DNA of 63,826 nt from Rufibacter ruber. Lineage in GTDB: Bacteria > Bacteroidota > Bacteroidia > Cytophagales > Hymenobacteraceae. Both the position numbers and the translations under genes were made by a program. Positions 24,772-33,843 of the stretch are shown one piece after another. Location: the NCBI RefSeq assembly GCF_001647275.1, contig NZ_LRMM01000027.1:1-63826 (forward strand), given 5' to 3'. Position 1 is the stretch's first letter; every line of letters starts with the position of its first letter. The notes beneath the pieces are model-generated. The model was given only the letters and a program-made list of their open reading frames with translations. It was not told the origin of the DNA and searched no databases.

Positions 24772-26118
24772 CTATTTCCGCTGCAGCCAGCCTTCGGGGT
24801 TCAGGTTAGACTGGTTTTTCCAGATCTGGAACTGGAGCTCAGAGGTGCCCTCAGCATCTGTATAAACGGTGCCAATGGCTTGTTTGGCGTCTACCTCCTG
24901 CCCTTCAGACACATTCACAGTGCGCAGCTTGGCGTAGACGGTAAAGTATTCGCCGTGCTGGATCATGACAATGTTGTTCATGCCCGGTATGGTCTGTACC
25001 GCCAATACTTTTCCGCCAAAGATAGAACGCACCTGCTCATTGGCACCGGTCTGAATATCAATGCCGCGGTTCTCTACCACCACACCTCTGAGTACGGGGT
25101 GGTTATGGCGCCCAAAACGCTGGGAGATAAACCCGCGGCCCACCGGCCACGCAAAACGGCCTTTGTTGCTGGCAAAGTTTGAGGAGAGGGCGGCTCCTTC
25201 TGGGGTAAGGGTTACGCGGTTGGTGCTGGCGGTAGATCTGGCGGGCTCTGTCGGTTCTGGGGCGGGTTTTCCGGCCTTGGCGGCGGCGGCGGCTTCACGG
25301 GCGGCTTTGGCCTTGGCCGCGGCCTCTGCCGCACGGGCGGCGCGGGCAATCTCTTCGCGCACCAGCTCGGCAATCAGGTTATCCAGCTGCCGCACGGCCT
25401 GCTGCCGTTTCTCCACCTCCTGCTTCAGGGACTGCTCCTGCAGGCTTAACTGCTGAATCACCTGGTCCTGCTGGTCATGCATGGTGAGCAGGTTTTTGTT
25501 TTCCTTCAGCTGTACATCTAACAGGCTTTTTTTCTGCTGTTTCTGGGTGGTGAGGGTAGACAGTTGCTGACTCAGGTTCTGTTGCACCTGCTCAATGGCG
25601 GCGGCCTGCTTTTTACGGGCCTCTGTGTACTGCCGCAGGTACCGCATGCGGCGCATCATCTGGTTGAATGACTCTGAGGCAAACAGGAACATGAGCTTGT
25701 TGTAGCTGTTGGCGGTTTTGGAGGCGGCGTAAATCTGGCGGGCATACTCCTTCTTGAGCCGCTCCAGGTCAGACTGGGTCTCAGAGACTTTTTCTTCTGT
25801 GGTTTGCAGGTCTTTGTTGAGGTAGGTGATCTCTGAGGAGATGTTTTTGATCACGCCCTTCTGCACGGTGATCTTCTCCTTGATCACGTTCAGCTGCCCC
25901 AAAGACGCTTGCTTCTTTTGGGCGGTTTGCTCCAGAATGCGGTTGGCCTCTTTGATACGGCGCAGGTTGGCCGCCTTTTCGCGCTCCAGCTGGGCTTTGC
26001 TCTTAGTAGGGGCCTTTTTGGTGGTGCGTGTTGATTTCTTCTGCGCCTCTGCGCAGTAAGGACTCACCAGAAAAAGAAGAAGAAAAAGAAAAAGGATCCC
26101 CGACCTATTTACGTTCAT
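24772..26118 (-). CDS. EnvC-like murein hydrolase activator with degenerate M23 domain
   Basis: Periplasmic protein of 448 residues: signal peptide ending near AEAQ (about 26), a long coiled coil (about 40-260), an alanine-rich linker, then an M23/LytM domain (about 320-448). The zinc ligands of active M23 peptidases are lost: HxGxD is NRGID, the YxHL histidine is a lysine (YAKL), and the final HxH is replaced in TSELQFQIW. That matches EnvC, which activates amidases instead of cutting peptidoglycan itself. The start overlaps the DUF4292 gene by 14 bases. It ends the flippase-dut-nucleotidyltransferase-TPR-DUF4292 string. Confidence 0.88.
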   Translation of the reverse strand: MNVNRSGILFLFLLLFLVSPYCAEAQKKSTRTTKKAPTKSKAQLEREKAANLRRIKEANRILEQTAQKKQASLGQLNVIKEKITVQKGVIKNISSEITYLNKDLQTTEEKVSETQSDLERLKKEYARQIYAASKTANSYNKLMFLFASESFNQMMRRMRYLRQYTEARKKQAAAIEQVQQNLSQQLSTLTTQKQQKKSLLDVQLKENKNLLTMHDQQDQVIQQLSLQEQSLKQEVEKRQQAVRQLDNLIAELVREEIARAARAAEAAAKAKAAREAAAAAKAGKPAPEPTEPARSTASTNRVTLTPEGAALSSNFASNKGRFAWPVGRGFISQRFGRHNHPVLRGVVVENRGIDIQTGANEQVRSIFGGKVLAVQTIPGMNNIVMIQHGEYFTVYAKLRTVNVSEGQEVDAKQAIGTVYTDAEGTSELQFQIWKNQSNLNPEGWLQRK

Positions 26119-26860
26119 ACCCCGAAGGTACAGAAAAAGGGAAATCCAGAGAAGTGTCTGAGGTAGAAACCTGTCTTAACCGCACTCCCACGGTTGATGC
26201 TTTCCCGTTGTCTCCCTCTGGCTGCTGAATAGAAAGCAGCAGCGCCATGGGGAAAGGCTTCCCGTTCAAATCCTCAAAATCCTGGTAGTCTACCGTCATG
26301 AGGTCTTTGCTCTGCGGGCTCCTTACTTCTACCCTTTTGAGTTTGTAGCGGGTGGTATCAATAAACTGGTCTACCTGCAGGCTGCCCCGCTGTTGCCTGA
26401 TGTGCTGCACGGGCCCTTCTATGATTACTTTCTCCAGCGAGGGGGGGCCTGGCACATAGTTGCCAATTAAGATCTCCTGCAGCGTCTTGAAATCTACATC
26501 TATGTTGTAGCGCTTGCGCAGCGTTTCATAAGACCCCACCAGGTACTCATCTTTCATTCTGTTTACCAGGTACACTGAGTCTGGGGTAATCTTCATGCGG
26601 GCCGCTTCCAGGCCAAAAGCCTGCACAGAAGCCCAGATGACCTCATTCTTCTTTACGCGTAGCGTAAGGTTTGCGCTTAGCTTGCTGTTCTCGCTCTGGA
26701 TTTTGCCTTTGGCCGAAAAATACTGGTAGTCTGTGTTCACCACGCTCACCTTGTTGATTTTCTCAGGTTCAGCGGCCGCAGATGCGCCAGGCACGGCTTT
26801 TTTGGTACACCCTACTAAGACTAACATGCTTAACCCAAGGGCATAGATATATTTACTCAT
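26105..26860 (-). CDS. DUF4292 lipoprotein
   Basis: Protein of 251 residues, start at ATG 26860 (MSKYIYALGLSMLVLVGC). The lipobox LVGC places the lipidated cysteine at about residue 18. The mature part is strand-rich (LTLRVKKNEVIWASVQAFGL) and recalls the LolA/LolB fold, which is how DUF4292 is described. A LolB-like role in lipoprotein handling is possible but unproven. It overlaps the TPR gene by 8 bases and the EnvC-like gene by 14, so the three are tightly coupled. Confidence 0.8.
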   Translation of the reverse strand: MSKYIYALGLSMLVLVGCTKKAVPGASAAAEPEKINKVSVVNTDYQYFSAKGKIQSENSKLSANLTLRVKKNEVIWASVQAFGLEAARMKITPDSVYLVNRMKDEYLVGSYETLRKRYNIDVDFKTLQEILIGNYVPGPPSLEKVIIEGPVQHIRQQRGSLQVDQFIDTTRYKLKRVEVRSPQSKDLMTVDYQDFEDLNGKPFPMALLLSIQQPEGDNGKASTVGVRLRQVSTSDTSLDFPFSVPSGYERK

Positions 26861-28607
26861 ACAGTTTCTTGTCTTTAATCTTCTTACTGATGGCCTCAGA
26901 GGCACCACCAACCTGATTAGCCCTTACCCACTGTTTCAGGGCGGCTTCCCGGGAACCTAGCTGGTACAAGACATCGCCGTAGTGCTCAATAATGGTAGCA
27001 TCAGAAGATAAGGCTACGGCTTTTTCTAGCAAGCGTTTCGCCTCCTGGTAATCTTTGAGTTTATACAGCACCCATGCGTACGTGTCTAGGTAGGTGGCAT
27101 TGTCTGGAAACTGGGCCACCAGCACCCCCGCCATGATCTTGGCCTTGGCCAGGTTATGCCCGCGTAAAGAGAGAAAATAGCTGTAGTTGTTGAGCGCATG
27201 GGGGTTGTTGGGGTCTATAGCCAATACCCTATCATACGCCTGGTCAGACAGGTCATACTGCTCCAGAGAATGGTAGGCATCTCCCAACTGCAGGTTGAAC
27301 TGCAGCTGCAGCTCCACATTATTGCCAGCCATGCGCCGGCCGTACTCCAGTGACTTAGCCCCTTTGCTGTAGTTCTTGTTGAGCAAGTGCGCCACCCCGT
27401 TGTAGTACCAGAACATAGGCTGGTTAGGGAAGAACTCCAGCGCCCGCTCAGAATGCACAATCAATGAATCTGTGTGGTTCATCTCCCCATCCAGCAGCAC
27501 AATCTGCTGCCAGATTTTGAAGTGGCCAGGGTCCAGTTTCACCGCTTTCAGGTAATTATCCCGCGCCTGCAGCTTTTTGTCTGCATTCACATAGATGTCA
27601 CCCGCCACCGCAAAGGCTTTGGCTTCCTGCGGGTGTGCTTTGGTGGTCAGTTCAGCCAGCTTAATGGCCTGGGTGGCTACTTTGGCATCTGGTAAACGCC
27701 TGATGTAGTCTACCAGAATCTTCACCTTAGAGTCTATATCCAGGCTGCTGTTCCCAAAGGCGAGCTCCAGCTGCACGTCTGCCTCTGCATGTTTGCCCTG
27801 CTGCTGTAGCAGGTCTGCCAGCATTAACCGGCCGTAGGCGTTGTCTGGGGCAACTTTGAGGGCTTTCTCTGCCATTTGAATGGCCTCTGCCACCCGCTTG
27901 TTGGCCGCCAGCATCTCAGCCTGGGCTAACAGATATTTTACTTCATCTGGGTTGGCCTCAATCAAATTTCTTCCCTCTGCCAGTGCTTTCTCCAGATTGT
28001 TCTGCTTGAGGTAGATTTGCTGCTTTTTAAATGAGATCTCCTCTATGAGCCCGTACTTTTCCTCAATCTGCCCCAGGGTGCGCAGGGCGTCATCTAGCCG
28101 GTTCTTGGCTAAGTAAAGATCTGTAAGGTTGAAGAGGTACTGCTCTGTGTTGGGGAGTTCAGTGGTAAGGCGGGCGTAGACTTTGATGGCCTCCTCATAC
28201 TGCTGCTGGTTGGTGTAGATCTGGGCCAGCAGTAAGTGGTAGTACTGGTTCTTGGGCTCTAACTCCAGTGCGGCCTTGGCAAAAGGCAACGCTCCCCGCA
28301 CGCTCCCCAGCAGCAGGCTGGTCTCAGCCAGCTTGTAGTTGACCGCGGCATTGGTGGGGCTAATGGCGTAGGCGCGCTGGAAACGGTCAAGGGCTTTCCC
28401 GTATTCCTCCAGCACAAAAAACTTCATGCCTTCCAGAAAATAGGACTCACTTAGCTGCTGCTCCTGTGCCGTGAAGGCAGGCAAAGCTGCGGCGGCCTCA
28501 GCTGCCGCAGGTTTTTCCTTTCTGCGCTCAGATTGGGCATAGCCTTTTCCCCCCGCTACTACCATTCCGCACACAGCGGCCACTATCGTGAGTCCTCTTT
28601 TCAGCAT
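26853..28607 (-). CDS. TPR-repeat protein of the envelope
   Basis: Protein of 584 residues with a signal peptide (MLKRGLTIVAAVCGMVVAGG). Tetratricopeptide repeats begin near residue 50 (ESYFLEGMKFFVLEEYGKAL) and continue to the C-terminus (AVALSSDATIIEHYGDVLYQ). It is probably a periplasmic scaffold for the DUF4292 lipoprotein and the EnvC-like protein with which it overlaps or abuts. The function is not known from sequence. The gene lies 15 nt downstream of the nucleotidyltransferase. Confidence 0.85.
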   Translation of the reverse strand: MLKRGLTIVAAVCGMVVAGGKGYAQSERRKEKPAAAEAAAALPAFTAQEQQLSESYFLEGMKFFVLEEYGKALDRFQRAYAISPTNAAVNYKLAETSLLLGSVRGALPFAKAALELEPKNQYYHLLLAQIYTNQQQYEEAIKVYARLTTELPNTEQYLFNLTDLYLAKNRLDDALRTLGQIEEKYGLIEEISFKKQQIYLKQNNLEKALAEGRNLIEANPDEVKYLLAQAEMLAANKRVAEAIQMAEKALKVAPDNAYGRLMLADLLQQQGKHAEADVQLELAFGNSSLDIDSKVKILVDYIRRLPDAKVATQAIKLAELTTKAHPQEAKAFAVAGDIYVNADKKLQARDNYLKAVKLDPGHFKIWQQIVLLDGEMNHTDSLIVHSERALEFFPNQPMFWYYNGVAHLLNKNYSKGAKSLEYGRRMAGNNVELQLQFNLQLGDAYHSLEQYDLSDQAYDRVLAIDPNNPHALNNYSYFLSLRGHNLAKAKIMAGVLVAQFPDNATYLDTYAWVLYKLKDYQEAKRLLEKAVALSSDATIIEHYGDVLYQLGSREAALKQWVRANQVGGASEAISKKIKDKKLYE

Positions 28608-28622
28608 AAATTAAGTCACCTT

Positions 28623-29630
28623 CTATCCGCGCAAGACATTGTAGTCACCCACGCTGAGGTCAGCAGGCGTGCCTTGGTACACAACATGGTTTCCTACCAT
28701 GGAGTTCGAAATCAGCGCGTTGTCAATTTTTGTGTTTTCCTGTACAATGCTGTTGCTCACCACTGAGCCACTTACTTGTGTGTTATTTCCAATAGAAACG
28801 TGCGGACCTACCACTGAATTGTTCAGCACCACATTTTCGCCCACATAAACCGGCGGAATAATCACGGTATTGGTTAATTGGGCAGAAGAGGCCACTAGAC
28901 CTTCTTCGTCTCTAATATACTCCAAATAGCGCTGGTTGGTATAAACGGTAGAATCTTTGTTGCCGCAGTCCAGCCACTCAGAGATCTGGCCGGGAATGAA
29001 CACAGAGCCCTTGCTCTTCATGTTCTCCAGGGCATTGGTGATCTGGTACTCGCCTTTGTCTTTGATATCATTGTCAATGAGGTACTGCAGCTCGCTGCGC
29101 AGGTATTCCCCGTCTTTGAAGTAGTAGATACCAATAATGGCCAGGTCAGACACAAACTCCTGCGGCTTCTCCACAAACTCGGTGATGTGGCCTTGGTCGT
29201 TTAGTTTCACCACGCCAAACGGGCGCGGGTCCTCAACTTTCTGCACCCAGATAGTGCCTTCGGCCGAAGTATCCAGTTTGAAATCTGCTTTGAACAAGGT
29301 ATCTGCAAATGCCACCACCACGTTGCCTTTCAACGCCTCTTTGGCGCAAAGAATGGCGTGGGCAGTACCCAGCGGCTCATCCTGGTAGTGAATGGAACCC
29401 GTAGCACCAACAGACTCGGCAATTTTAAGCAGCTTCGCCTCTACCTCTTTCCCAAAGCGGCCTATGATAAACGCCACCTCTTCAATGGGTTCCTGGCAAA
29501 CCTTGGCAATATCTTCTACCAGACGCTGCACAATAGGCTTGCCGGCAATAGGAACCAAAGGTTTAGGAACAGTTAACGTGTGCGGACGCATGCGCTTGCC
29601 CATGCCGGCCATTGGTACAATAATTCTCAT
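28623..29630 (-). CDS. Sugar nucleotidyltransferase with left-handed helix domain
   Basis: Protein of 335 residues. The N-terminal nucleotidyltransferase domain (about 1-240) opens MRIIVPMAGMGKRMRPHTLT, with the GxGxR...PKP nucleotide-binding motif (PKPLVPIAGKP). The C-terminal part (about 250-335) is a hexapeptide-repeat helix (PPVYVGENVVLNNSVVGPHV). It makes an NDP-sugar, probably dTDP-glucose-like or mannose-type; the substrate cannot be fixed here. Neighbours dut and the flippase suggest a surface-polysaccharide context, but dut shows that the operon is mixed. Confidence 0.87.
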   Translation of the reverse strand: MRIIVPMAGMGKRMRPHTLTVPKPLVPIAGKPIVQRLVEDIAKVCQEPIEEVAFIIGRFGKEVEAKLLKIAESVGATGSIHYQDEPLGTAHAILCAKEALKGNVVVAFADTLFKADFKLDTSAEGTIWVQKVEDPRPFGVVKLNDQGHITEFVEKPQEFVSDLAIIGIYYFKDGEYLRSELQYLIDNDIKDKGEYQITNALENMKSKGSVFIPGQISEWLDCGNKDSTVYTNQRYLEYIRDEEGLVASSAQLTNTVIIPPVYVGENVVLNNSVVGPHVSIGNNTQVSGSVVSNSIVQENTKIDNALISNSMVGNHVVYQGTPADLSVGDYNVLRG

Positions 29631-29713
29631 AGTAACGTTGAAATAAGGTTGAATTAGTATGGCCTCCTACGGGAATGCCAGATTTAAGATATAGTATAAA
29701 TACTATTTTTATC

Positions 29714-29742
29714 CTGTTTTCGAAAAAACAAGCCAAAAACAG
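29714..29742. repeat. Palindromic unit, left core deleted
   Basis: CTGTTTTCGAAAAAACAAGC then CAAAAACAG; the left GGGCTG is missing. It lies 5 bases beyond the dut stop. Confidence 0.6.
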
Positions 29743-29747
29743 ACAGG

Positions 29748-30194
29748 TTACTTTTTGCCTGTGCTGCCGTAGCCACCAGCACCGCGCTCTGTCTCAGACA
29801 GCTCCTCAACCGGCTGCCAGCCTACACGCTCATACCGGGCCACCACCATCTGGGCAATGCGCTCCCCATCTTCTACAACGAAGTCAGCGTCTGAGAGGTT
29901 GACCAACAGCACCTTAATTTCGCCGCGGTAGTCTGCATCAATGGTGCCGGGGGTGTTCACAATAGAAATACCGTGTTTAAAGGCCAGTCCGCTACGGGGC
30001 CTGATCTGCGCCTCATGGCCCTCAGGCAGCTCAATGCAGAGCCCCGTAGGGATAAGTGCGCGCTGCAGCGGCTTTAAGGTAACAGGAGCCTCTAAATTGG
30101 CCCGCAGGTCTAAGCCTGCAGAATGTTCTGTCTGGTACGCGGGCAAAGGGTGCTTGCCCAGGTTAAGCACCTTAACGGGGAGTGTTGACTTCAT
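29748..30194 (-). CDS. dut: dUTP diphosphatase (dUTPase)
   Basis: Trimeric dUTPase of 148 residues that hydrolyses dUTP to dUMP and PPi, keeping uracil out of DNA and providing dUMP for thymidylate. [12 protein letters not shown] (about 68-79), [14 protein letters not shown] (about 82-95) and the C-terminal GAGGYGSTG are motifs III, IV/V and the phosphate-binding tail. I start at ATG 30194; a TTG-type start further up gives MYIG... and is less likely. The gene is 17 nt from the flippase stop. Confidence 0.96.
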   Translation of the reverse strand: MKSTLPVKVLNLGKHPLPAYQTEHSAGLDLRANLEAPVTLKPLQRALIPTGLCIELPEGHEAQIRPRSGLAFKHGISIVNTPGTIDADYRGEIKVLLVNLSDADFVVEDGERIAQMVVARYERVGWQPVEELSETERGAGGYGSTGKK

Positions 30195-30206
30195 TATGCC
30201 AATATA

Positions 30207-30214
30207 CAAATTTA
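30207..30214 (-). promoter_or_regulatory. -7 box before dut
   Basis: Minus-strand TAAATTTG fits TAnnTTTG, 12 nt before the dut ATG. It overlaps the end of the flippase gene, so dut may also be transcribed alone. Confidence 0.4.
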
Positions 30215-31710
30215 TCTATTTATCCGCCGCAGCGCGGGTTTCTCCACTACCCACACCACTATTAGAAACACACCGCACAGCCCCAGATGGTACACCTGCC
30301 TCAGCCAGAAATTCTCCAGCTCCCACGCGTACGCCAGCCAGATCAGCCCGGTAGCCAGCATCAGGTAGCCAAAGATGGCCTTGAGCGGGTACGGCACCGG
30401 GAAATACTTCTGCCCAATGGCATAGCACACCACACTCATGGTGAAGTAGCAGAGAAAGGCCGCCACCGCACTGCCCATGGAGCCCCACACCGGGATCAGC
30501 AGGTAATTGGCCACCACTGTGACAATAGCGCCAAAGATGGTGATGTAGGTGCCATACTGGGTTTTGTCAGTGAGTTTGAACCAGACGGTGAGGTTATAAT
30601 ACACCCCGTTGAAAAGATACGCCAGCAGCAGTACCGGCACCACCTCCATACCCGTGCGGTACGCCTCTTGCCCCAGAAAATACTGAAAGATGTCCAGGTT
30701 CGCGCTTATGCCCAGATAGGCCAGGGCGCAGATAATCACAAACCAGCGCATGACCGCGGCAAAGGTGGCGGGGGAGTTCTTGTCCTGCGCCTGGGAGAAA
30801 AAGAACGGCTCTGCCGAATACCGGAACGCCTGGATCATGAGGCTCATCATAATGGCCAGCTTGTAGTTGGCCCCAAAAATACCCAGCGCTTCTTCATTGC
30901 TGATGCCTTCATAAAAGCCTTCGGGGAGCCAGTCTTCCAACATGAGCCGAGACAGCATCTCATTGGTAGCGCCAGCCAGCCCCATGATCAAGATTGGGAA
31001 CGCATACACCAGCATGGGCCACATCTCAGGCAAAGAGAGTTTAAACCTGAAATCTGAGAATTCTTTCCAGAGCATGGGAATGAACAGCAGGTTGGCCACC
31101 ATGTTCACCAGAAAGATATACCCTACCCCTAATTCTGGATCATAGATGGCTGCAATTATTGGCCGCAGCTCCGTCAGGTATTCCCCATTATACACATGCC
31201 GGCAAAACAGCAGGAAGAACAGGTTACCCCCAATCACCAGGAAAATATTGGTCAACCTGATAATGGCAAACCGGGCTGCTTTGTTCTCCAGCCGCAACCG
31301 GGCAAACGGGATGGCCACTATGGCATCAACCCCCATGGTAATGCCAGCCACAGCACATACTCCTCCCGGCCGGGGTAGCCCAACCCGGCCGCAATGGGCG
31401 ACGCAAACAGAATGAAACCGGCCGTCAACAGTAAGCTGGAGCAGATGATGAGTGTCTGCACCTTGTGGTACAGGGCTCTTCTGTCTGCGTCTGGTTTGTT
31501 GGAGAACCGGAAAAAAGCCGTCTCCATGCCGTAGGTGTACACTATATTGAGGAAAGCGACTATGGCGTAGAGCTTGGTCACCACCCCGTACTCATCTGGG
31601 GCAAACACCCCCGTGTACAGCGGAACCAGCAGGTAGTTCAAGGCCCTCCCCACAATACTGCTCAACCCATAGGCAGCGGTCTGCCCTACCAGCTTTTTGG
31701 CTATACTCAT
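30212..31710 (-). pseudogene. Polysaccharide flippase (MATE/Wzx type), split by one frameshift
   Basis: Inner-membrane lipid-linked saccharide flippase with about 12-14 hydrophobic segments. The start at ATG 31710 (MSIAKKLVGQTAAYGLSSIV) reads to 31318, where it stops after LPWGLMP. The other frame continues from ITMGVDAIVAIPFARLRLEN to 30212. Adding one C to the CC at 31344-31345 (G on the coding strand) gives ...EYVLWLGITMGVDAI... and one frame of 499 residues, the normal size for the family. All conserved parts are present, so this is probably a base-call loss rather than a dead gene. It is the first gene of the dut-nucleotidyltransferase-TPR-DUF4292-EnvC string. Confidence 0.85.
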
Positions 31711-31743
31711 ATACCGTATTTAAAAACAGAAGAAAACGGGTGA

Positions 31744-31751
31744 CAAAGATA
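31744..31751 (-). promoter_or_regulatory. -7 box upstream of the flippase
   Basis: Minus-strand TATCTTTG fits TAnnTTTG, 33 nt before the ATG at 31710. Confidence 0.5.
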
Positions 31752-31782
31752 CAGGTGAAAGAGGGGAGTCTGCCATTTACGA

Positions 31783-31830
31783 CTATTCCCTTTTGCTGTT
31801 TTCTCAAAAACAGCCCAAAAACGGGAATAG
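31783..31830. repeat. Palindromic unit with paired outer arms
   Basis: CTATTCCC (31783-31790) and GGGAATAG (31823-31830) pair exactly; inside are CTGTTTT, a loop and AAAACAGCCCAAAAAC. The left GGGC core is missing. Confidence 0.75.
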
Positions 31831-31873
31831 TAAACTTAGCGTTGGTCAGCACCTAAACGAGAGCGTGGATAAA

Positions 31874-32656
31874 TTATTCTCCTTTGAAGTGAGGCTTACG
31901 CTTCTCCAGGAAAGCAGAAGTGCCCTCTTTAAAATCCTCAGAACCGCAGCAACGGCTGAACGAGTTGGCCTCTGTCTGGTAGCCGTGCTCCTCTTTGTCA
32001 TACCAGGCGTTCACGCAGTCTACAATCATGCCCACGGCCAGGGGGGCTTTGGCTACAATCTTCTGCATGATCTCCAGGCACTTGCTAATCAGGTCTTCTG
32101 GGGCGGTCACATGGTTGACCAATCCCAGTTCCTTGGCCTCATGCGCCGAAACCATGTCACCGGTCATCATCAGTTCCATGGCTTTGCCTTTGCCCACCAG
32201 CTGGGTAAGCCGCTGGGTACCGCCGTAGCCGGGTATAATGCCCAGGTTCACCTCCGGCTGTCCAAAACGGGCATTGTCACTGGCCACCCTAATGTGACAG
32301 GCCATGGCCAGTTCACAGCCCCCGCCAAGGGCAAAGCCGTTCACGGCGGCAATCACCGGCTTAGGGCATTCCTCAATCATGGCAAACACGTCCTGCCCGC
32401 GTTCCGCGAACCGGCGGCCGTTCACCTCGTTCAGTTCGGCAATCTCAGAGATGTCTGCCCCGGCCACAAAGGCTTTCTCCCCGCTGCCGGTAATAATCAC
32501 GCCCCGCACCTCTGGGTCATCATACACCTCCTGCATGGCCGCGTTGATCTCCTTCACAGTCTCAATATTGAGGGCATTCATCTTGCTAGGGCGGTCAATG
32601 GTGATAAATAAAACACCACCTTGGTTCTCCAGTAGCAGGTTGTTATAGTTGGCCAT
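31874..32656 (-). CDS. Enoyl-CoA hydratase/isomerase-family protein
   Basis: Crotonase-fold enzyme of 260 residues, most likely a short-chain enoyl-CoA hydratase of fatty-acid or amino-acid breakdown. AFVAGADISEIAELN (about 61-75) is the oxyanion-hole segment; ALGGGCELAMACHIRVAS (about 104-121) and FGQPEVNLGIIPGYGGTQRL (about 127-146) carry the two acidic residues used for water addition. The start MANYNNLLLENQGGV fits other members. It is monocistronic with its own -7 box. Confidence 0.9.
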   Translation of the reverse strand: MANYNNLLLENQGGVLFITIDRPSKMNALNIETVKEINAAMQEVYDDPEVRGVIITGSGEKAFVAGADISEIAELNEVNGRRFAERGQDVFAMIEECPKPVIAAVNGFALGGGCELAMACHIRVASDNARFGQPEVNLGIIPGYGGTQRLTQLVGKGKAMELMMTGDMVSAHEAKELGLVNHVTAPEDLISKCLEIMQKIVAKAPLAVGMIVDCVNAWYDKEEHGYQTEANSFSRCCGSEDFKEGTSAFLEKRKPHFKGE

Positions 32657-32698
32657 GGTTTATTTTCTAACGTACAGGAATTCTAGAATTGAAAGGAG

Positions 32699-32706
32699 CA
32701 AATATA
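32699..32706 (-). promoter_or_regulatory. -7 box of the enoyl-CoA hydratase gene
   Basis: Minus-strand TATATTTG fits TAnnTTTG, 42 nt before the ATG at 32656. Confidence 0.5.
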
Positions 32707-32884
32707 AAGAAAACCCCACAGAATATGCTGCTTCCCATGACTTGCAGAAAAATCCTTTGGCTGGCCCTAAAATAAGGGTAGGTACATAGGAAATAGCGGA
32801 TTTCTTTTCGTACTTATCAAAAATTTCAGGAACTGTAGTCCCTGATTCTAAGTTACCTAGCAAACATTCTCTAACTTATTTCTA

Positions 32885-33316
32885 ATGAGATCACTTCTCC
32901 GGTATTTCACCTTCGCGCTGGGGTTATTACTGCTGTTAGCCCTTGCCCCAGAGGTACACGCACAAAAAATAAAGTCTAGCAAGGCAAGAAAGGAAATAGG
33001 CAGAAAAGGCCCTGGCGGCTATAAGAAAGGCGAAGCCCCTGACGCCAACGCTGACCGCAAAATGCTGCTGGACCGCCAGAAGGCCATTGCCCAGGCAAAA
33101 ACCTCAGGCGGCGCCGGCCCCCGGTACTCACTGGCCCCCAACAAATATGACACGGGCAAGGGCAGTTTCTCCATGGGCGATTACAAGCACAAGACCAAAG
33201 GCAAAAAGCCCAGGAAACAGAAAAAGTCTAAGAAGCTCATTGACCAGGAAAACCCTAACGGGAAACTCTACCGTGAAGGCCTTAAAAAGAGAGACAAGAA
33301 GTTTCTCTTCTTCTAA
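32885..33316 (+). CDS. Secreted, highly basic small protein of unknown function
   Basis: Protein of 143 residues with a signal peptide (MRSLLRYFTFALGLLLLLAL..., cleavage after VHAQ, about 27). The mature part is very rich in lysine, glycine and arginine (KARKEIGRKGPGGYKKG, KTKGKKPRKQKKSKKLI), with little hydrophobic content. It is therefore probably unstructured and could bind polyanions such as LPS, nucleic acid or acidic polysaccharide; that is inference. I do not recognise a named family. It is followed by its own strong terminator, so it is a single-gene unit. Confidence 0.7.
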   Translation: MRSLLRYFTFALGLLLLLALAPEVHAQKIKSSKARKEIGRKGPGGYKKGEAPDANADRKMLLDRQKAIAQAKTSGGAGPRYSLAPNKYDTGKGSFSMGDYKHKTKGKKPRKQKKSKKLIDQENPNGKLYREGLKKRDKKFLFF

Positions 33317-33331
33317 CGGGTCTTCCTGCTT

Positions 33332-33375
33332 ATGAAAAAGCCCCTGCGCCCCACCCGGAGCAGGGGCTTTTTCAT
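33332..33375 (+). terminator. Terminator after the basic secreted protein
   Basis: ATGAAAAAGCCCCTGC pairs exactly with GCAGGGGCTTTTTCAT over 16 bp. A palindromic unit begins just beyond it. Confidence 0.93.
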
Positions 33376-33381
33376 TTCCTG

Positions 33382-33421
33382 CTGTTTCTGGGCTGTTTTC
33401 TGAAAAACAGCCCAGAAACAG
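33382..33421. repeat. Palindromic unit, perfect 18-bp arms
   Basis: CTGTTTCTGGGCTGTTTT (33382-33399), loop CTGA, AAAACAGCCCAGAAACAG (33404-33421): an exact 18-bp inverted repeat. Confidence 0.96.
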
Positions 33422-33423
33422 GA

Positions 33424-33786
33424 ATGAATGGTGTGCAAGAAGGAGCAGCCTTTCTGAGAGTGGCTAACCTTTGCGGTTTACAAACATTCCTGCTTCTGCT
33501 CAAGCGCTCAACCATGGTCAGTCGGCAGAAGCCTTCCTGTTTCCGGGCTGTTTTTCAAAAAGTAGGCCGAAAACAGGTTTTTGCATTTTACCCCTCCCTC
33601 TACATGATCCCCCAGATGGAGAGCCTGTTCAAAATTTGCCTTTTGAGCGGCAAGGGGCCATTACGCTTTCCCTGGCTTTGTAGCGCTGCTACGAAACTCT
33701 AAAACCGCAATAGAAGAACCCCACCTTAGCTGGCCTCACGCGTTTAACTTGTAAAGAAGCTCTCATCAGGATGCATAGAAAGCAGA
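33424..33786. other. Gene-free region before infB
   Basis: About 360 bp without a supportable gene; open frames here start inside repeats. It holds one palindromic unit (33537-33576). Confidence 0.6.
33537..33576. repeat. Palindromic unit
   Basis: CTGTTTCCGGGCTGTTTT then AAAAAGTAGGCCGAAAACAG: intact left arm, diverged right arm. Confidence 0.8.
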
Positions 33787-33809
33787 AAGCCCCGCACGGG
33801 GCGGGGCTT
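33787..33809 (-). terminator. Terminator after infB
   Basis: AAGCCCCGC ACGGG GCGGGGCTT; on the minus strand the stem is followed by TTCTGCTTTC, a weak T-tract. Confidence 0.7.
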
Positions 33810-33843
33810 CTGGAAAAATTGAATACTTGCTGGTCTCTGTGTA

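Noticed and set aside
32660-32863. Minus-strand frame of 67 codons upstream of the enoyl-CoA hydratase
   Set aside because: It overlaps that gene's -7 box and the remaining text looks like low-complexity non-coding DNA, despite one hydrophobic stretch.
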